A stretch of DNA of 64,000 bases from Yamagishiella unicocca. Its lineage: Eukaryota; Chlorophyta; Chlorophyceae; Chlamydomonadales; Volvocaceae. The notes under the pieces were generated by a model. That model was not told where the DNA came from. It saw nothing but the letters and a program-made list of their open reading frames with translations, and ran no database searches. The stretch covers positions 806,001 through 870,000 of the forward strand of contig BDSL01000033.1 of the NCBI GenBank assembly GCA_003116995.1, read 5' to 3'. The position numbers and the translations under genes were made by a program. This document shows, one piece after another, positions 12,701-24,878 of this stretch (positions are counted from its first letter, which is position 1; each line of letters opens with the position of its first letter).

Positions 12701-13206
12701 GAGCGTTATGTGACTGCGGGGACTTAAGAGGGTTTGCGCGGGTGTTAAGGGCTATAGCGGGCATGGTGCGTTGGGGCGCGATGCAACGGCGAGGAGGCCG
12801 CGAGCTGCGCTAGGGATCGGTTGTCGGTTGCGCACGTGTCTTGGCCTTGGAACCAACTGCCGCGGGGGGAAGGTCGTCCGGGCGAGGGGCCTCCTGGTCG
12901 CGGTGCGAGGGGTGCGGCTGAGCGGGTTCGATCCCTTGCGCCCCGCAGGAGCAGCTGCTGCGCGCTTCAGGCGGCGGGGATGGGAACGGAACGGCTGCGA
13001 CGAGGGCAGCAGCGGCACCGGGGGCCACCGCGGTGCGGCGGCCAGCGGGAGGATTGGCGGCTACGCGGCAGCCAGCGGCGACGACGGCAGCGGCGACGAC
13101 GGCAGCGGCGACGACGATGGCAGCGGCGGCGACGATGGCAGCGGCGGCGACGACGGCAGCGGCGGCGCCCGTGCAATCGCCCGGCGCGGTCGCACCACAT
13201 TTGTGA
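6716..13206 (+). CDS. Tyrosine-kinase-like (TKL/Raf-like) protein kinase with a large internal insert
   Basis: Predicted Ser/Thr or dual-specificity kinase. Exons 6716-7639, 8153-10894, 11181-11269, 11577-11685, 12063-12134, 12471-12641, 12949-13206 give 1,454 residues. It begins MGCWCSS; Gly2 and Cys3 suggest myristoylation plus palmitoylation and so membrane attachment. Kinase motifs: glycine loop LGRGGCGSVY at 315-324, VAVK with Lys336, HPNVLRTY, ELCDGGSLRGWL near 466, then about 715 residues of Ala/Gly/Ser/His-rich sequence, then AGLSYLHGVGMVHG and, across the exon 2/3 junction, HGDVKSGNVLL with the catalytic Asp1223. DFG is at 1247-1249, SGTLAYLSPEM follows, and YAFGLLVWEV leads the C-lobe. 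A second insert sits where helix alpha-C should be, and I could not place its glutamate. The last exon encodes an Ala/Thr-rich tail. Volvocine genomes carry many such kinases; substrates are unknown. Confidence 0.88.
7640..7916. repeat. G-rich minisatellite in first kinase intron
   Basis: Near-continuous array of GGGAGG / GGGGCAGGGAGG units on the plus (transcribed) strand at the start of the intron 7640-8152. The regular runs of three or four G could form G-quadruplexes in RNA or DNA. Confidence 0.9.
13070..13165 (+). repeat. Coding GCGACGACGGCA repeat in last kinase exon
   Basis: Short tandem units of about 15 bp that translate as a Thr/Ala tract (AATTAAATT type) near the kinase C-terminus. 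Confidence 0.7.
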
Positions 13207-15765
13207 CAGCCAGGGAAAGGCGGCAGCGTAATAAAGCTATTTGACACACGAGAAACCCGAAAGCCTAGCGAGGTGTGGTGGGCGGTGTCGGCGGCTGCGG
13301 AGGCAGCCGGGATAATAAGGGGTACGGACAGCCGGAGATCGGAATCCTAGATAAAGGCAGGAATGGGTGGCTGATTGCCGTGGCATTATGGTAAGCTGGC
13401 TGGCCTTGACATCATGCTGGACCTGTTGGGCCGGCGGGAGAAGTGTTCCATCTATAGCTCGCGTTAATGGCGGTTGGCCCGTGCCTGTACGGCTTGCTTG
13501 TGCATTGTGCATGAGGGATGGGCGTTGTAGAATGTAGAGCCAAAATTAGGTAGCCAACAAGGGAGGGAGGGTATGGGGGTGGCGGATATGCACTTCTGGG
13601 CGTGTTTTGTGTTGAGAGCGGTATGAGGCAGTGTGCGGTGCACGGGGCGGAGCCTGCTAATGGTCGCGCCATTGGCACGCGAGTCGCGGGTGCGCATAAC
13701 ACGCTACCCACCGTACATAGAAACTTTTGAAAAGCAGACCCGTGAGAGGTAGTCGTGTGGTAGGAGATGCGAGCGACGTCGCCGTAAGTTTATCGCCGTA
13801 GGGGGAGGAAGGTGGGGCTTATTACGAGGAACCGGAGGTAGGTGGCGGTCGCAGGGTCACGGGCGAAGCGCTGTGTGAAACAAAGAGTGAGAGGGAGAGA
13901 GAAAGAGAGGGGATGACAGAGAGATGCGCTGCAATTTAATTTTCCATTTCCACCGCAGCGTGCTCGTCACCGCCGTGGGTGGACTGCATTTTGCGGCGGC
14001 GTGTTCTACTAGGTTTGCCGCAGCGCTCGGCGCGGTCTCCACTCAAATGAATGACGTATTGATTTGAGCGACGTGATGCAATGGTAATTGGGCGCACACG
14101 AAGCGCGCGGGAGCGTTGAGGAAAACATCTATGGGGCCTGCAGTGGCCCGCATGAAGGGTATGGGGCTTCTTTTGGCGCTGCGCCTTCCGGAGCGCAAGG
14201 CTTCGTGGTTGGTTGCGCGCGCCGTCCCGCCGCAAAAAATATTGTATGGCAAGGCAGCAGGTGCAAATAGCTCTTGTCTGCTGGAACGGTCAACAAGTGT
14301 TTCCTTGTTGTTGTTACAAAAGCGTTCTTTGTCCATAGCGCCAGATGGGCCGTATAGCTCAGTTCCGCCGTGGTGTTCGTACTGTTTAGTCGGCTCCCAT
14401 TGCGCCCTGCAGCAGCAAGCCGGGCGCAGCAAAAATGCTGAGTGATGCATACCACATGCGTGTCTAAATGATGAGGGCCCATGTCTGTGGGTCCGTGGGA
14501 GAAGCCACGTGACAGCCCGTGCTCGTGGTTGGTGGGGGCGGTTGAGACGCCACTTCAGCCCGAGCGCCCTGCTGTTCCTGTCACCATGAAGTGGTCCTAC
14601 CTGTAGGACGGTATTTTGCTAATCATCTGGTGTCCTTGCGGCCGTACCGTGCGTGCCGTAATGTTGCACCCTCAACTGACGTGGGGGACGAGCGCATGTA
14701 TGGCAGAATTTCGAGGCGATTTTATGGCCCACACACGCAATTTAAAGTAGGCATTGGTTGCGGATGATTTTAGAGGTCGTAGCGGGAGTGACGAGCTCCC
14801 AGTATGACGGATGTGTTGTTTCATTACTGCGGGACATGGTCTGCTCGCTATTGGTTGCTGCGGACAGCACGCGGAATCACACAAGAGTCGGTGTGCACAG
14901 CGTCGGCAACACACTGTACATCATGTGGCTGTTGCTCGAGCGTTTGATGAGCAGTACGGCAAGCGCGTGTCGTACACGTGGCTGCCGCATGGAGGCGGGG
15001 CACTTGTGTACATGGCCCACCAACCATCAAAGGAAGAGACGTACTTTTATTAGCTGGTGAAACGTTGCCGGGTGTGATACCGCCAGTGCAGTACAGTGTC
15101 CTAGGGGCAGACAATTGTATGCTATAAGCTACATCTGCTCCACCCACCAATCACGAAAGCACATCAGGAAGGGCGTCTCCGGGGCCGCTCCTCCATCTGG
15201 CAGTACGTTGCACCCGCCCTTCACAACTAAGGACGTTGTTTCCAGGGCCGCTCGTCTCACAACCAGTATGTCAACCACTGGTTGCAGGCCTTCCTAGCTT
15301 GGTTGATGAGCTCGTTCGTTGCATCAAATGCCCTCCAAAAGATAGGACTGGATGGAAGTACGTAGATAGGGCAGGCCCTGAATCACATCAGCTGGCGCTA
15401 TTGTCGGGAGTCCTTCTGTTTGACAGCTCTCCATGGAGCTCCTCGGCGCTCTCGGGTTACTGTCCCTGGCACCGTCGACTCCTAGCCTGCCGGCTTTCAC
15501 GGACTGGGGCCATCATGCAGGCACCGTGGTGGCGTCCCTGCAGAGCCTGCTCCTGGACGTGGCTGATTGTTGGCAGCCCGCGCGTTGCACCACCAGCAGC
15601 AGCCTGCCAGCTTTCGGACGGCTCATCGGTATCACCGCCCTCTTGATACCCCAGTTGGGCTGGCGACTGGGCGGGTGCGGCCCGTGCATCGCTCCAGCAG
15701 GGACCGGTAGTAATAGCGAGCATGCACAACAAGCATCCGGGGAACGGCGCCTGACTGTTGTACAT
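13207..15765. other. Gene-poor spacer left of the satellite array
   Basis: Apart from the 3' UTR of the kinase, no convincing gene. Open frames of 60-140 codons on both strands lack family motifs, and I see no tRNA or rRNA. The segment 15457-15765 continues, on the minus strand, an open frame that starts inside the first array unit (through the peptide YYYMHMDFAK). It could be the unique flank of the ancestral exon. Confidence 0.55.
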
Positions 15766-18700
15766 GGGTGGTGATCTTTTGGCGAAGTCCATGTGCATGT
15801 AGTAGTAACTGTTACAATCCCTAGCATTCCAGCCGCCAGTACACGTAAAACCATGGTGCATTTACAGGGCGTTTTACAGATCTGACCGAAGTCCAGAAAG
15901 TGGAAATTTGTACTAAACATACCTTGAAGAGTCCACAGTAAAAGGGTGGTGACCTTTGGCGAAGTCCATGTGCATGTAGTAGTAACTGTTACAATCCCTA
16001 GCATTCCAGCCGCCAGTAGTAAAACCATGGTGCATTTACAGGGCATTTTACAGATCTGACCGAAGTCCAGAAAGTGGAAATTTGTATTAAACATTCCTTG
16101 AAGAGTCCACAGTAAAAGGGTGGTGACCTTTGGCGAAGTCCATGTGCATGTAGTAGTAACTGTTACAATCCCTAGCATTCCAGCCGCCAGTACACGTAAA
16201 ACCATGGTGCATTTACAGGGCGTTTTACAGATCTGACCGAAGTCCAGAAAGTGGAAATTTGTATTAAACCTTGAAGAGTCCACAGTAAAAGGGTGGTGAC
16301 CTTTGGCGAAGTCCATGTGCATGTAGTAGTAACTGTTACTATCCCTAGCATTCCAGCCACCAGTACACATGAAACCATGGTGCATTTACAGGGCGTTTTA
16401 CAGATCTGACCGAAGTCCAGAAAGTGGAAATTTGTACTAAACATACCTTGAAGAGTCCACAGTAAAAGGGTGGTGACCTTTGGCGAAGTCCATGTGCATG
16501 TAGTAGTAACTGTTACAATCCCTAGCATTCCAGCCGCCAGTACATGTAAACCCATGGTGCATTTACAGGGCGTTTTACAGACCTGACCGAAGTCCAGAAA
16601 GTGGAATTTTGTATTAAACATACCTTGAAGAGTCCACAGTAAAAGGGTGGTGACCTTTGGCGAAGTCCATGTGCATGTAGTAGTAACTGTTACTATCCCT
16701 AGCATTCCAGCCACCAGTACACGTAAACCCATGGTGCATTTACAGGGCGTTTTACAGATCTGACCGAAGTCCAGAAAGTGGAAATTTGTACTAAACATAC
16801 CTTGAAGAGTCCACAGTAAAAGGGTGGTGACCTTTGGCGAAGTCCATGTGCATGTAGTAGTAACTGTTACAATCCCTAGCATTCCAGCCGCCAGTACATG
16901 TAAACCCATGGTGCATTTACAGGGCGTTTTACAGATCTGACCGAAGTCCAGAAAGTGGAAATTTGTATTAAACATACCTTGAAGAGTCCACAGTAAAAGG
17001 GTGGTGACCTTTGGCGAAGTCCATGTGCATGTAGTAGTAACTGTTACAATCCCTAGCATTCCAGCCGCCGCCAGTACATGTAAAACCATGGTGCATTTAC
17101 AGGGCGTTTTACAGATCTGACCGAAGTCCAGAAAGTGGAATTTTGTATTAAACATACCTTGAAGAGTCCACAGTAAAAGGGTGGTGACCTTTGGCGAAGT
17201 CCATGTGCATGTAGTAGTAACTGTTACTATCCCTAGCATTCCAGCCACCAGTACACATGAAACCATGGTGCATTTACAGGGCGTTTTACAGATCTGACCG
17301 AAGTCCAGAAAGTGGAAATTTGTACTAAACATACCTTGAAGAGTCCACAGTAAAAGGGTGGTGACCTTTGGCGAAGTCCATGTGCATGTAGTAGTAACTG
17401 TTACAATCCCTAGCATTCCAGCCGCCAGTACATGTAAACCCATGGTGCATTTACAGGGCGTTTTACAGACCTGACCGAAGTCCAGAAAGTGGAATTTTGT
17501 ATTAAACATACCTTGAAGAGTCCACAGTAAAAGGGTGGTGACCTTTGGCGAAGTCCATGTGCATGTAGTAGTAACTGTTACTATCCCTAGCATTCCAGCC
17601 ACCAGTACACGTAAACCCATGGTGCATTTACAGGGCGTTTTACAGATCTGACCGAAGTCCAGAAAGTGGAAATTTGTACTAAACATACCTTGAAGAGTCC
17701 ACAGTAAAAGGGTGGTGACCTTTGGCGAAGTCCATGTGCATGTAGTAGTAACTGTTACAATCCCTAGCATTCCAGCCGCCAGTACATGTAAACCCATGGT
17801 GCATTTACAGGGCGTTTTACAGATCTGACCGAAGTCCAGAAAGTGGAAATTTGTATTAAACATACCTTGAAGAGTCCACAGTAAAAGGGTGGTGACCTTT
17901 GGCGAAGTCCATGTGCATGTAGTAGTAACTGTTACAATCCCTAGCATTCCAGCCGCCGCCAGTACATGTAAAACCATGGTGCATTTACAGGGCGTTTTAC
18001 AGATCTGACCGAAGTCCAGAAAGTGGAATTTTGTATTAAACATACCTTGAAGAGTCCACAGTAAAAGGGTGGTGACCTTTGGCGAAGTCCATGTGCATGT
18101 AGTAGTAACTGTTACTATCCCTAGCATTCCAGCCACCAGTACACGTAAACCCATGGTGCATTTACAGGGCGTTTTACAGATCTGACCGAAGTCCAGAAAG
18201 TGGAAATTTGTACTAAACATACCTTGAAGAGTCCACAGTAAAAGGGTGGTGACCTTTGGCGAAGTCCATGTGCATGTAGTAGTAACTGTTACAATCCCTA
18301 GCATTCCAGCCGCCATGGTGCATTTACAGGGCATTTTACAGATCTGATCGAAGTCCAGAAAGTGGAAATTTGTACTAAACATACCTTGAAGAGTCCACAG
18401 TAAAAGGGTGGTGACCTTTGGCGAAGTCCATGTGCATGTAGTAGTAACTATTACTATCCCTAGCATTCCAGCCACCAGTACACGTAAACCCATGGTGCAT
18501 TTACAGGGCGTTTTACAGATCTGACCGAAGTCCAGAAAGTGGAAATTTGTACTAAACATACCTTGAAGAGTCCACAGTAAAAGGGTGGTGACCTTTGGCG
18601 AAGTCCATGTGCATGTAGTAGTAACTGTTACAATCCCTAGCATTCCAGCCGCCATGGTGCATTTACAGGGCATTTTACAGATCTGATCGAAGTCCAGAAA

Positions 18701-19490
18701 GTGGAAATTTGTACTAAACATACCTTGAAGAGTCCACAGTAAAAGGGTGGTGACCTTTGGCGAAGTCCATGTGCATGTAGTAGTAACTATTACTATCCCT
18801 AGCATTCCAGCCACCAGTACACGTAAACCCATGGTGCATTTACAGGGCGTTTTACAGATCTGACCGAAGTCCAGAAAGTGGAAATTTGTACTAAACATAC
18901 CTTGAAGAGTCCACAGTAAAAGGGTGGTGACCTTTGGCGAAGTCCATGTGCATGTAGTAGTAACTGTTACAATCCCTAGCATTCCAGCCGCCAGTACACG
19001 TAAAACCATGGTGCATTTACAGGGCATTTTATAGATCTGACCGAAGTCCATAAAGTGGAAATTTGTATTAAACATTCCTTGAAGAGTCCACAGTAAAAGG
19101 GTGGTGACCTTTGGCGAAGTCCATGTGCATGTAGTAGTAGTAACTGTTACAATCCCTAGCATTCCAGCCACCGCCAGTACATGTAAAACCATGGTGCATT
19201 TACAGGGCATTTTACAGATCTGACCGAAGTCCAGAAAGTGGAAATTTGTATTAAACATACCTTGAAGAGTCCACAGTAAAAGGGTGGTGACCTTTGGCGA
19301 AGTCCATGTGCATGTAGTAGTAACTGTTACAATCCCTAGCATTCCAGCCACCAGTACACGTAAACCCATGGTGCATTTACATGGCGTTTTACAGATCTGA
19401 CCGAAGTCCAGAAAGTGGAAATTTGTACTAAACATACCTTGAAGAGTCCACAGTAAAAGGGTGGTGACCTTTGGCGAAGTCCATGTGCAT
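15766..19490 (-). repeat. Array block A (minus orientation, about 21 units)
   Basis: The longest uniform block. It has its own higher-order period: the variant sequence ending CACATGAAACC recurs at about 16,365 and 17,257 (892 bp, five units), and a two-unit segment with GCCGCCATGG is repeated near 18,305 and 18,652. Confidence 0.95.
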
Positions 19491-20813
19491 TACTGTGGAC
19501 TCTTCAAGGTATGTTTAGTACAAATTTCCACTTTCTGGACTTCGGTCAGATCTGTAAAACGCCCTGTAAATGCACCATGGTTTTATGTGTACTGGTGGCT
19601 GGAATGCTAGGGATTTTAACAGTTACTACTACATGCACATGGACTTTGCCGAAGGTCACCACCCTTTTACTGTGGACTCTTCAAGGTATGTTTAATACAA
19701 ATTTCCACTTTCTGGACTTCGGTCAGATCTGTAAAATGCCCTGTAAATGCACCATGGTTTTACATGTACTGGCGGCGGCTGGAATGCTAGGGATTGTAAC
19801 AGTTACTACTACATGCACATGGACTTCACCAAAGGTCACCACCCTTTTACTGTGGACTCTTCAAGGTATGTTCAATACAAATTTCCACTTTCTGGACTTC
19901 GGTCAGATCTGTAAAATGCCCTGTAAATGCACCATGGTTTTACATGTACTGGCGGCGGCTGGAATGCTAGGGATTGTAACAGTTACTACTACATGCACAT
20001 GGACTTCACCAAAGGTCACCACCCTTTTACTGTGGACTCTTCAAGGTATGTTCAATACAAATTTCCACTTTCTGGACTTCGGTCAGATCTGTAAAACGCC
20101 CTGTAAATGCACCATTGTTTTATGTGTACTGGTGGCTGGAATGCTAGGGATTGTAACAGTTACTACTACATGCACATGGACTTCGCCAAAGGTCACCACC
20201 CTTTTACTGTGGACTCTTCAAGGTATGTTTAATACAAATTTCCACTTTCTGGACTTCGGTCAGATCTGTAAAACGCCCTGTAAATGCACCATGGTTTTAC
20301 ATGTACTGGCGGCGGCTGGAATGCTAGGGATAGTAACAGTTACTACTACATGCACATGGACTTCGCCAAAGGTCACCACCCTTTTACTGTGGACTCTTCA
20401 AGGTATGTTTAATACAAAATTCCACTTTCTGGACTTCGGTCAGATCTGTAAAACGCCCTGTAAATGCACCATGGTTTTACATGTACTGGCGGCGGCTGGA
20501 ATGCTAGGGATTGTAACAGTTACTACTACATGCACATGGACTTCGCCAAAGGTCACCACCCTTTTACTGTGAACTCTTCAAGGTATGTTTAATACAAATT
20601 TCCACTTTCTGGACTTCGGTCAGATCTGTAAAACGCCCTGTAAATGCACCATGGTTTTACATGTACTGGCGGCGGCTGGAATGCTAGGGATTGTAACAGA
20701 CTACTACATGCACATGGACTTCGCCAAAGGTCACCACCCTTTTACTGTGGACTCTTCAAGGTATGTTCAATACAAATTTCCACTTTCTGGACTTCGGTCA
20801 GATCTGTAAAACG
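19491..20813 (+). repeat. Array block B (plus orientation, about 7.5 units)
   Basis: Starts with TACTGTGGACTCTTC directly after GTCCATGTGCAT of block A and ends at TGTAAAACG. It contains a unit with the nonsense-like change CTGTGAACTC and one with AACAGACTACTAC, both seen again in blocks D and F. Confidence 0.95.
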
Positions 20814-21346
20814 TAACTGTTACAATCCCTAGCATTCCAGCCGCCAGTACATACACGTAAACCCATGGTGCATTTACAGGGCGTTTTACAGATCTGACCG
20901 AAGTCCAGAAAGTGGAAATTTGTATTAAACATTCCTTGAAGAGTCCACAGTAAAAGGGTGGTGACCTTTGGCGAAGTCCATGTGCATGTAGTAGTAACTG
21001 TTACAATCACTAGCATTCAGCCGCCAGTGCCAGTACACGTAAACCCATGGTGCATTTACAGGGCGTTTTACAGATCTGACCGAAGTCCAGAAAGTGGAAA
21101 TTTGTATTAAACATACCTTGAAGAGTCCACAGTAAAAGGGTGGTGACCTTTGGCGAAGTCCATGTGCATGTAGTAGTAACTGTTACAATCCCTAGCATTC
21201 CAGCCGCCAGTACACGTAAACCCATGGTGCATTTACAGGGCGTTTTACAGATCTGACCGAAGTCCAGAAAGTGGAAATTTGTACTAAACATACCTTGAAG
21301 AGTCCACAGTAAAAGGGTGGTGACCTTTGGCGAAGTCCATGTGCAT
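20814..21346 (-). repeat. Array block C (minus orientation, 3 units)
   Basis: Begins TAACTGTTACAATCC and ends GTCCATGTGCAT, the same break used at the right ends of blocks A and E. Confidence 0.95.
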
Positions 21347-22309
21347 TACTGTGGACTCTTCAAGGTATGTTTAGTACAAATTTCCACTTTCTGGACTTCG
21401 GTCAGATCTGTAAAACGCCCTGTAAATGCACCATGGTTTTATGTGTACTGGTGGCTGGAATGCTAGGGATTTTAACAGTTACTACTACATGCACATGGAC
21501 TTTGCCGAAGGTCACCACCCTTTTACTGTGGACTCTTCAAGGTATGTTTAATACAAATTTCCACTTTCTGGACTTCGGTCAGATCTGTAAAATGCCCTGT
21601 AAATGCACCATGGTTTTATGTGTACTGGTGGCTGGAATGCTAGGGATTGTAACAGTTACTACTACATGCACATGGACTTCGCCAAAGGTCACCACCCTTT
21701 TACTGTGGACTCGTCAAGGTATGTTTAATACAAATTTCCACTTTCTGGACTTCGGTCAGATCTGTAAAACGCCCTGTAAATGCACCATGGTTTTACATGT
21801 ACTGGCGGCGGCTGGAATGCTAGGGATAGTAACAGTTACTACTACATGCACATGGACTTTGCCAAAGGTCACCACCCTTTTACTGTGGACTCTTCAAGGT
21901 ATGTTTAATACAAAATTCCACTTTCTGGACTTCGGTCAGATCTGTAAAACGCCCTGTAAATGCACCATGGTTTTACATGTACTGGCGGCGGCTGGAATGC
22001 TAGGGATTGTAACAGTTACTACTACATGCACATGGACTTCGCCAAAGGTCACCACCCTTTTACTGTGAACTCTTCAAGGTATGTTTAATACAAATTTCCA
22101 CTTTCTGGACTTCGGTCAGATCTGTAAAACGCCCTGTAAATGCACCATGGTTTTACATGTACTGGCGGCGGCTGGAATGCTAGGGATTGTAACAGACTAC
22201 TACATGCACATGGACTTCGCCAAAGGTCACCACCCTTTTACTGTGGACTCTTCAAGGTATGTTCAATACAAATTTCCACTTTCTGGACTTCGGTCAGATC
22301 TGTAAAACG
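21347..22309 (+). repeat. Array block D (plus orientation, about 5.4 units)
   Basis: About 963 bp, nearly identical to block F (only a few substitutions, for example CGTCAAGG for CTTCAAGG). D and F are recent copies of one another. Confidence 0.95.
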
Positions 22310-23915
22310 TAACTGTTAAAATCACTAGCATTCAGCCGCCAGTACACGTAAACCCATGGTGCATTTACAGGGCGTTTTACAGATCTGACCGAAGTCCAGA
22401 AAGTGGAAATTTGTATTAAACATACCTTGAAGAGTCCACAGTAAAAGGGTGGTGACCTTTGGCGAAGTCCATGTGCATGTAGTAGTAACTGTTACAATCC
22501 CTAGCATTCCAGCCGCCAGTACACGTAAACCCATGGTGCATTTACAGGGCGTTTTACAGATCTGACCGAAGTCCAGAAAGTGGAAATTTGTATTAAACAT
22601 TCCTTGAAGAGTCCACAGTAAAAGGGTGGTGACCTTTGGCGAAGTCCATGTGCATGTAGTAGTAACTGTTACAATCACTAGCATTCAGCCGCCAGTGCCA
22701 GTACACGTAAACCCATGGTGCATTTACAGGGCGTTTTACAGATCTGACCGAAGTCCAGAAAGTGGAAATTTGTATTAAACATACCTTGAAGAGTCCACAG
22801 TAAAAGGGTGGTGACCTTTGGCGAAGTCCATGTGCATGTAGTAGTAACTGTTACAATCCCTAGCATTCCAGCCGCCAGTGCCAGTACACGTAAACCCATG
22901 GTGCATTTACAGGGCGTTTTACAGATCTGACCGAAGTCCAGAAAGTGGAAATTTGTATTAAACATACCTTGAAGAGTCCACAGTAAAAGGGTGGTGACCT
23001 TTGGCGAAGTCCATGTGCATGTAGTAGTAACTGTTACAATCCCTAGCATTCCAGCCGCCAGTACACGTAAACCCATGGTGCATTTACAGGGCGTTTTACA
23101 GATCTGACCGAAGTCCAGAAAGTGGAAATTTGTATTAAACATTCCTTGAAGAGTCCACAGTAAAAGGGTGGTGACCTTTGGCGAAGTCCATGTGCATGTA
23201 GTAGTAACTGTTACAATCACTAGCATTCAGCCGCCAGTGCCAGTACACGTAAACCCATGGTGCATTTACAGGGCGTTTTACAGATCTGACCGAAGTCCAG
23301 AAAGTGGAAATTTGTATTAAACATACCTTGAAGAGTCCACAGTAAAAGGGTGGTGACCTTTGGCGAAGTCCATGTGCATGTAGTAGTAACTGTTACAATC
23401 CCTAGCATTCCAGCCGCCAGTGCCAGTACACGTAAACCCATGGTGCATTTACAGGGCGTTTTACAGATCTGACCGAAGTCCAGAAAGTGGAAATTTGTAT
23501 TAAACATACCTTGAAGAGTCCACAGTAAAAGGGTGGTGACCTTTGGCGAAGTCCATGTGCATGTAGTAGTAACTGTTACAATCCCTAGCATTCCAGCCGC
23601 CAGTACACGTAAACCCATGGTGCATTTACAGGGCGTTTTACAGATCTGACCGAAGTCCAGAAAGTGGAAATTTGTATTAGACATACCTTGAAGAGTCCAC
23701 AGTAAAAGGGTGGTGACCTTTGGCGAAGTCCATGCGCATGTAGTAGTAACTGTTACAATCACTAGCATTCAGCCGCCAGTACACGTAAACCCATGGTGCA
23801 TTTACAGGGCGTTTTACAGATCTGACCGAAGTCCAGAAAGTGGAAATTTGTACTAAACATACCTTGAAGAGTCCACAGTAAAAGGGTGGTGACCTTTGGC
23901 GAAGTCCATGTGCAT
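22310..23915 (-). repeat. Array block E (minus orientation, about 9 units)
   Basis: Contains a repeated three-unit sub-block marked by ACAATCACTAGCATTCAGCC and the GCCAGTGCCAGT insertion. Confidence 0.95.
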
Positions 23916-24878
23916 TACTGTGGACTCTTCAAGGTATGTTTAGTACAAATTTCCACTTTCTGGACTTCGGTCAGATCTGTAAAACGCCCTGTAAATGCAC
24001 CATGGTTTTATGTGTACTGGTGGCTGGAATGCTAGGGATTTTAACAGTTACTACTACATGCACATGGACTTTGCCGAAGGTCACCACCCTTTTACTGTGG
24101 ACTCTTCAAGGTATGTTTAATACAAATTTCCACTTTCTGGACTTCGGTCAGATCTGTAAAATGCCCTGTAAATGCACCATGGTTTTATGTGTATTGGTGG
24201 CTGGAATGCTAGGGATTGTAACAGTTACTACTACATGCACATGGACTTCGCCAAAGGTCACCACCCTTTTACTGTGGACTCTTCAAGGTATGTTTAATAC
24301 AAATTTCCACTTTCTGGACTTCGGTCAGATCTGTAAAACGCCCTGTAAATGCACCACGGTTTTACATGTACTGGCGGCGGCTGGAATGCTAGGGATAGTA
24401 ACAGTTACTACTACAAGCACATGGACTTCGCCAAAGGTCACCACCCTTTTACTGTGGACTCTTCAAGGTATGTTTAATACAAAATTCCACTTTCTGGACT
24501 TCGGTCAGATCTGTAAAACGCCCTGTAAATGCACCATGGTTTTACATGTACTGGCGGCGGCTGGAATGCTAGGGATTGTAACAGTTACTACTACATGCAC
24601 ATGGACTTCGCCAAAGGTCACCACCCTTTTACTGTGAACTCTTCAAGGTATGTTTAATACAAATTTCCACTTTCTGGACTTCGGTCAGATCTGTAAAACG
24701 CCCTGTAAATGCACCATGGTTTTACATGTACTGGCGGCGGCTGGAATGCTAGGGATTGTAACAGACTACTACATGCACATGGACTTCGCCAAAGGTCACC
24801 ACCCTTTTACTGTGGACTCTTCAAGGTATGTTCAATACAAATTTCCACTTTCTGGACTTCGGTCAGATCTGTAAAACG
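23916..24878 (+). repeat. Array block F (plus orientation, about 5.4 units)
   Basis: Same length and order of unit variants as block D, with private changes such as ACCACGG and CTACAAGC. Confidence 0.95.

Noticed and set aside
12905..12950. Possible tRNA (GGGTTCGATCC)
   Set aside because: Located in the last kinase intron; the upstream sequence does not form a cloverleaf.
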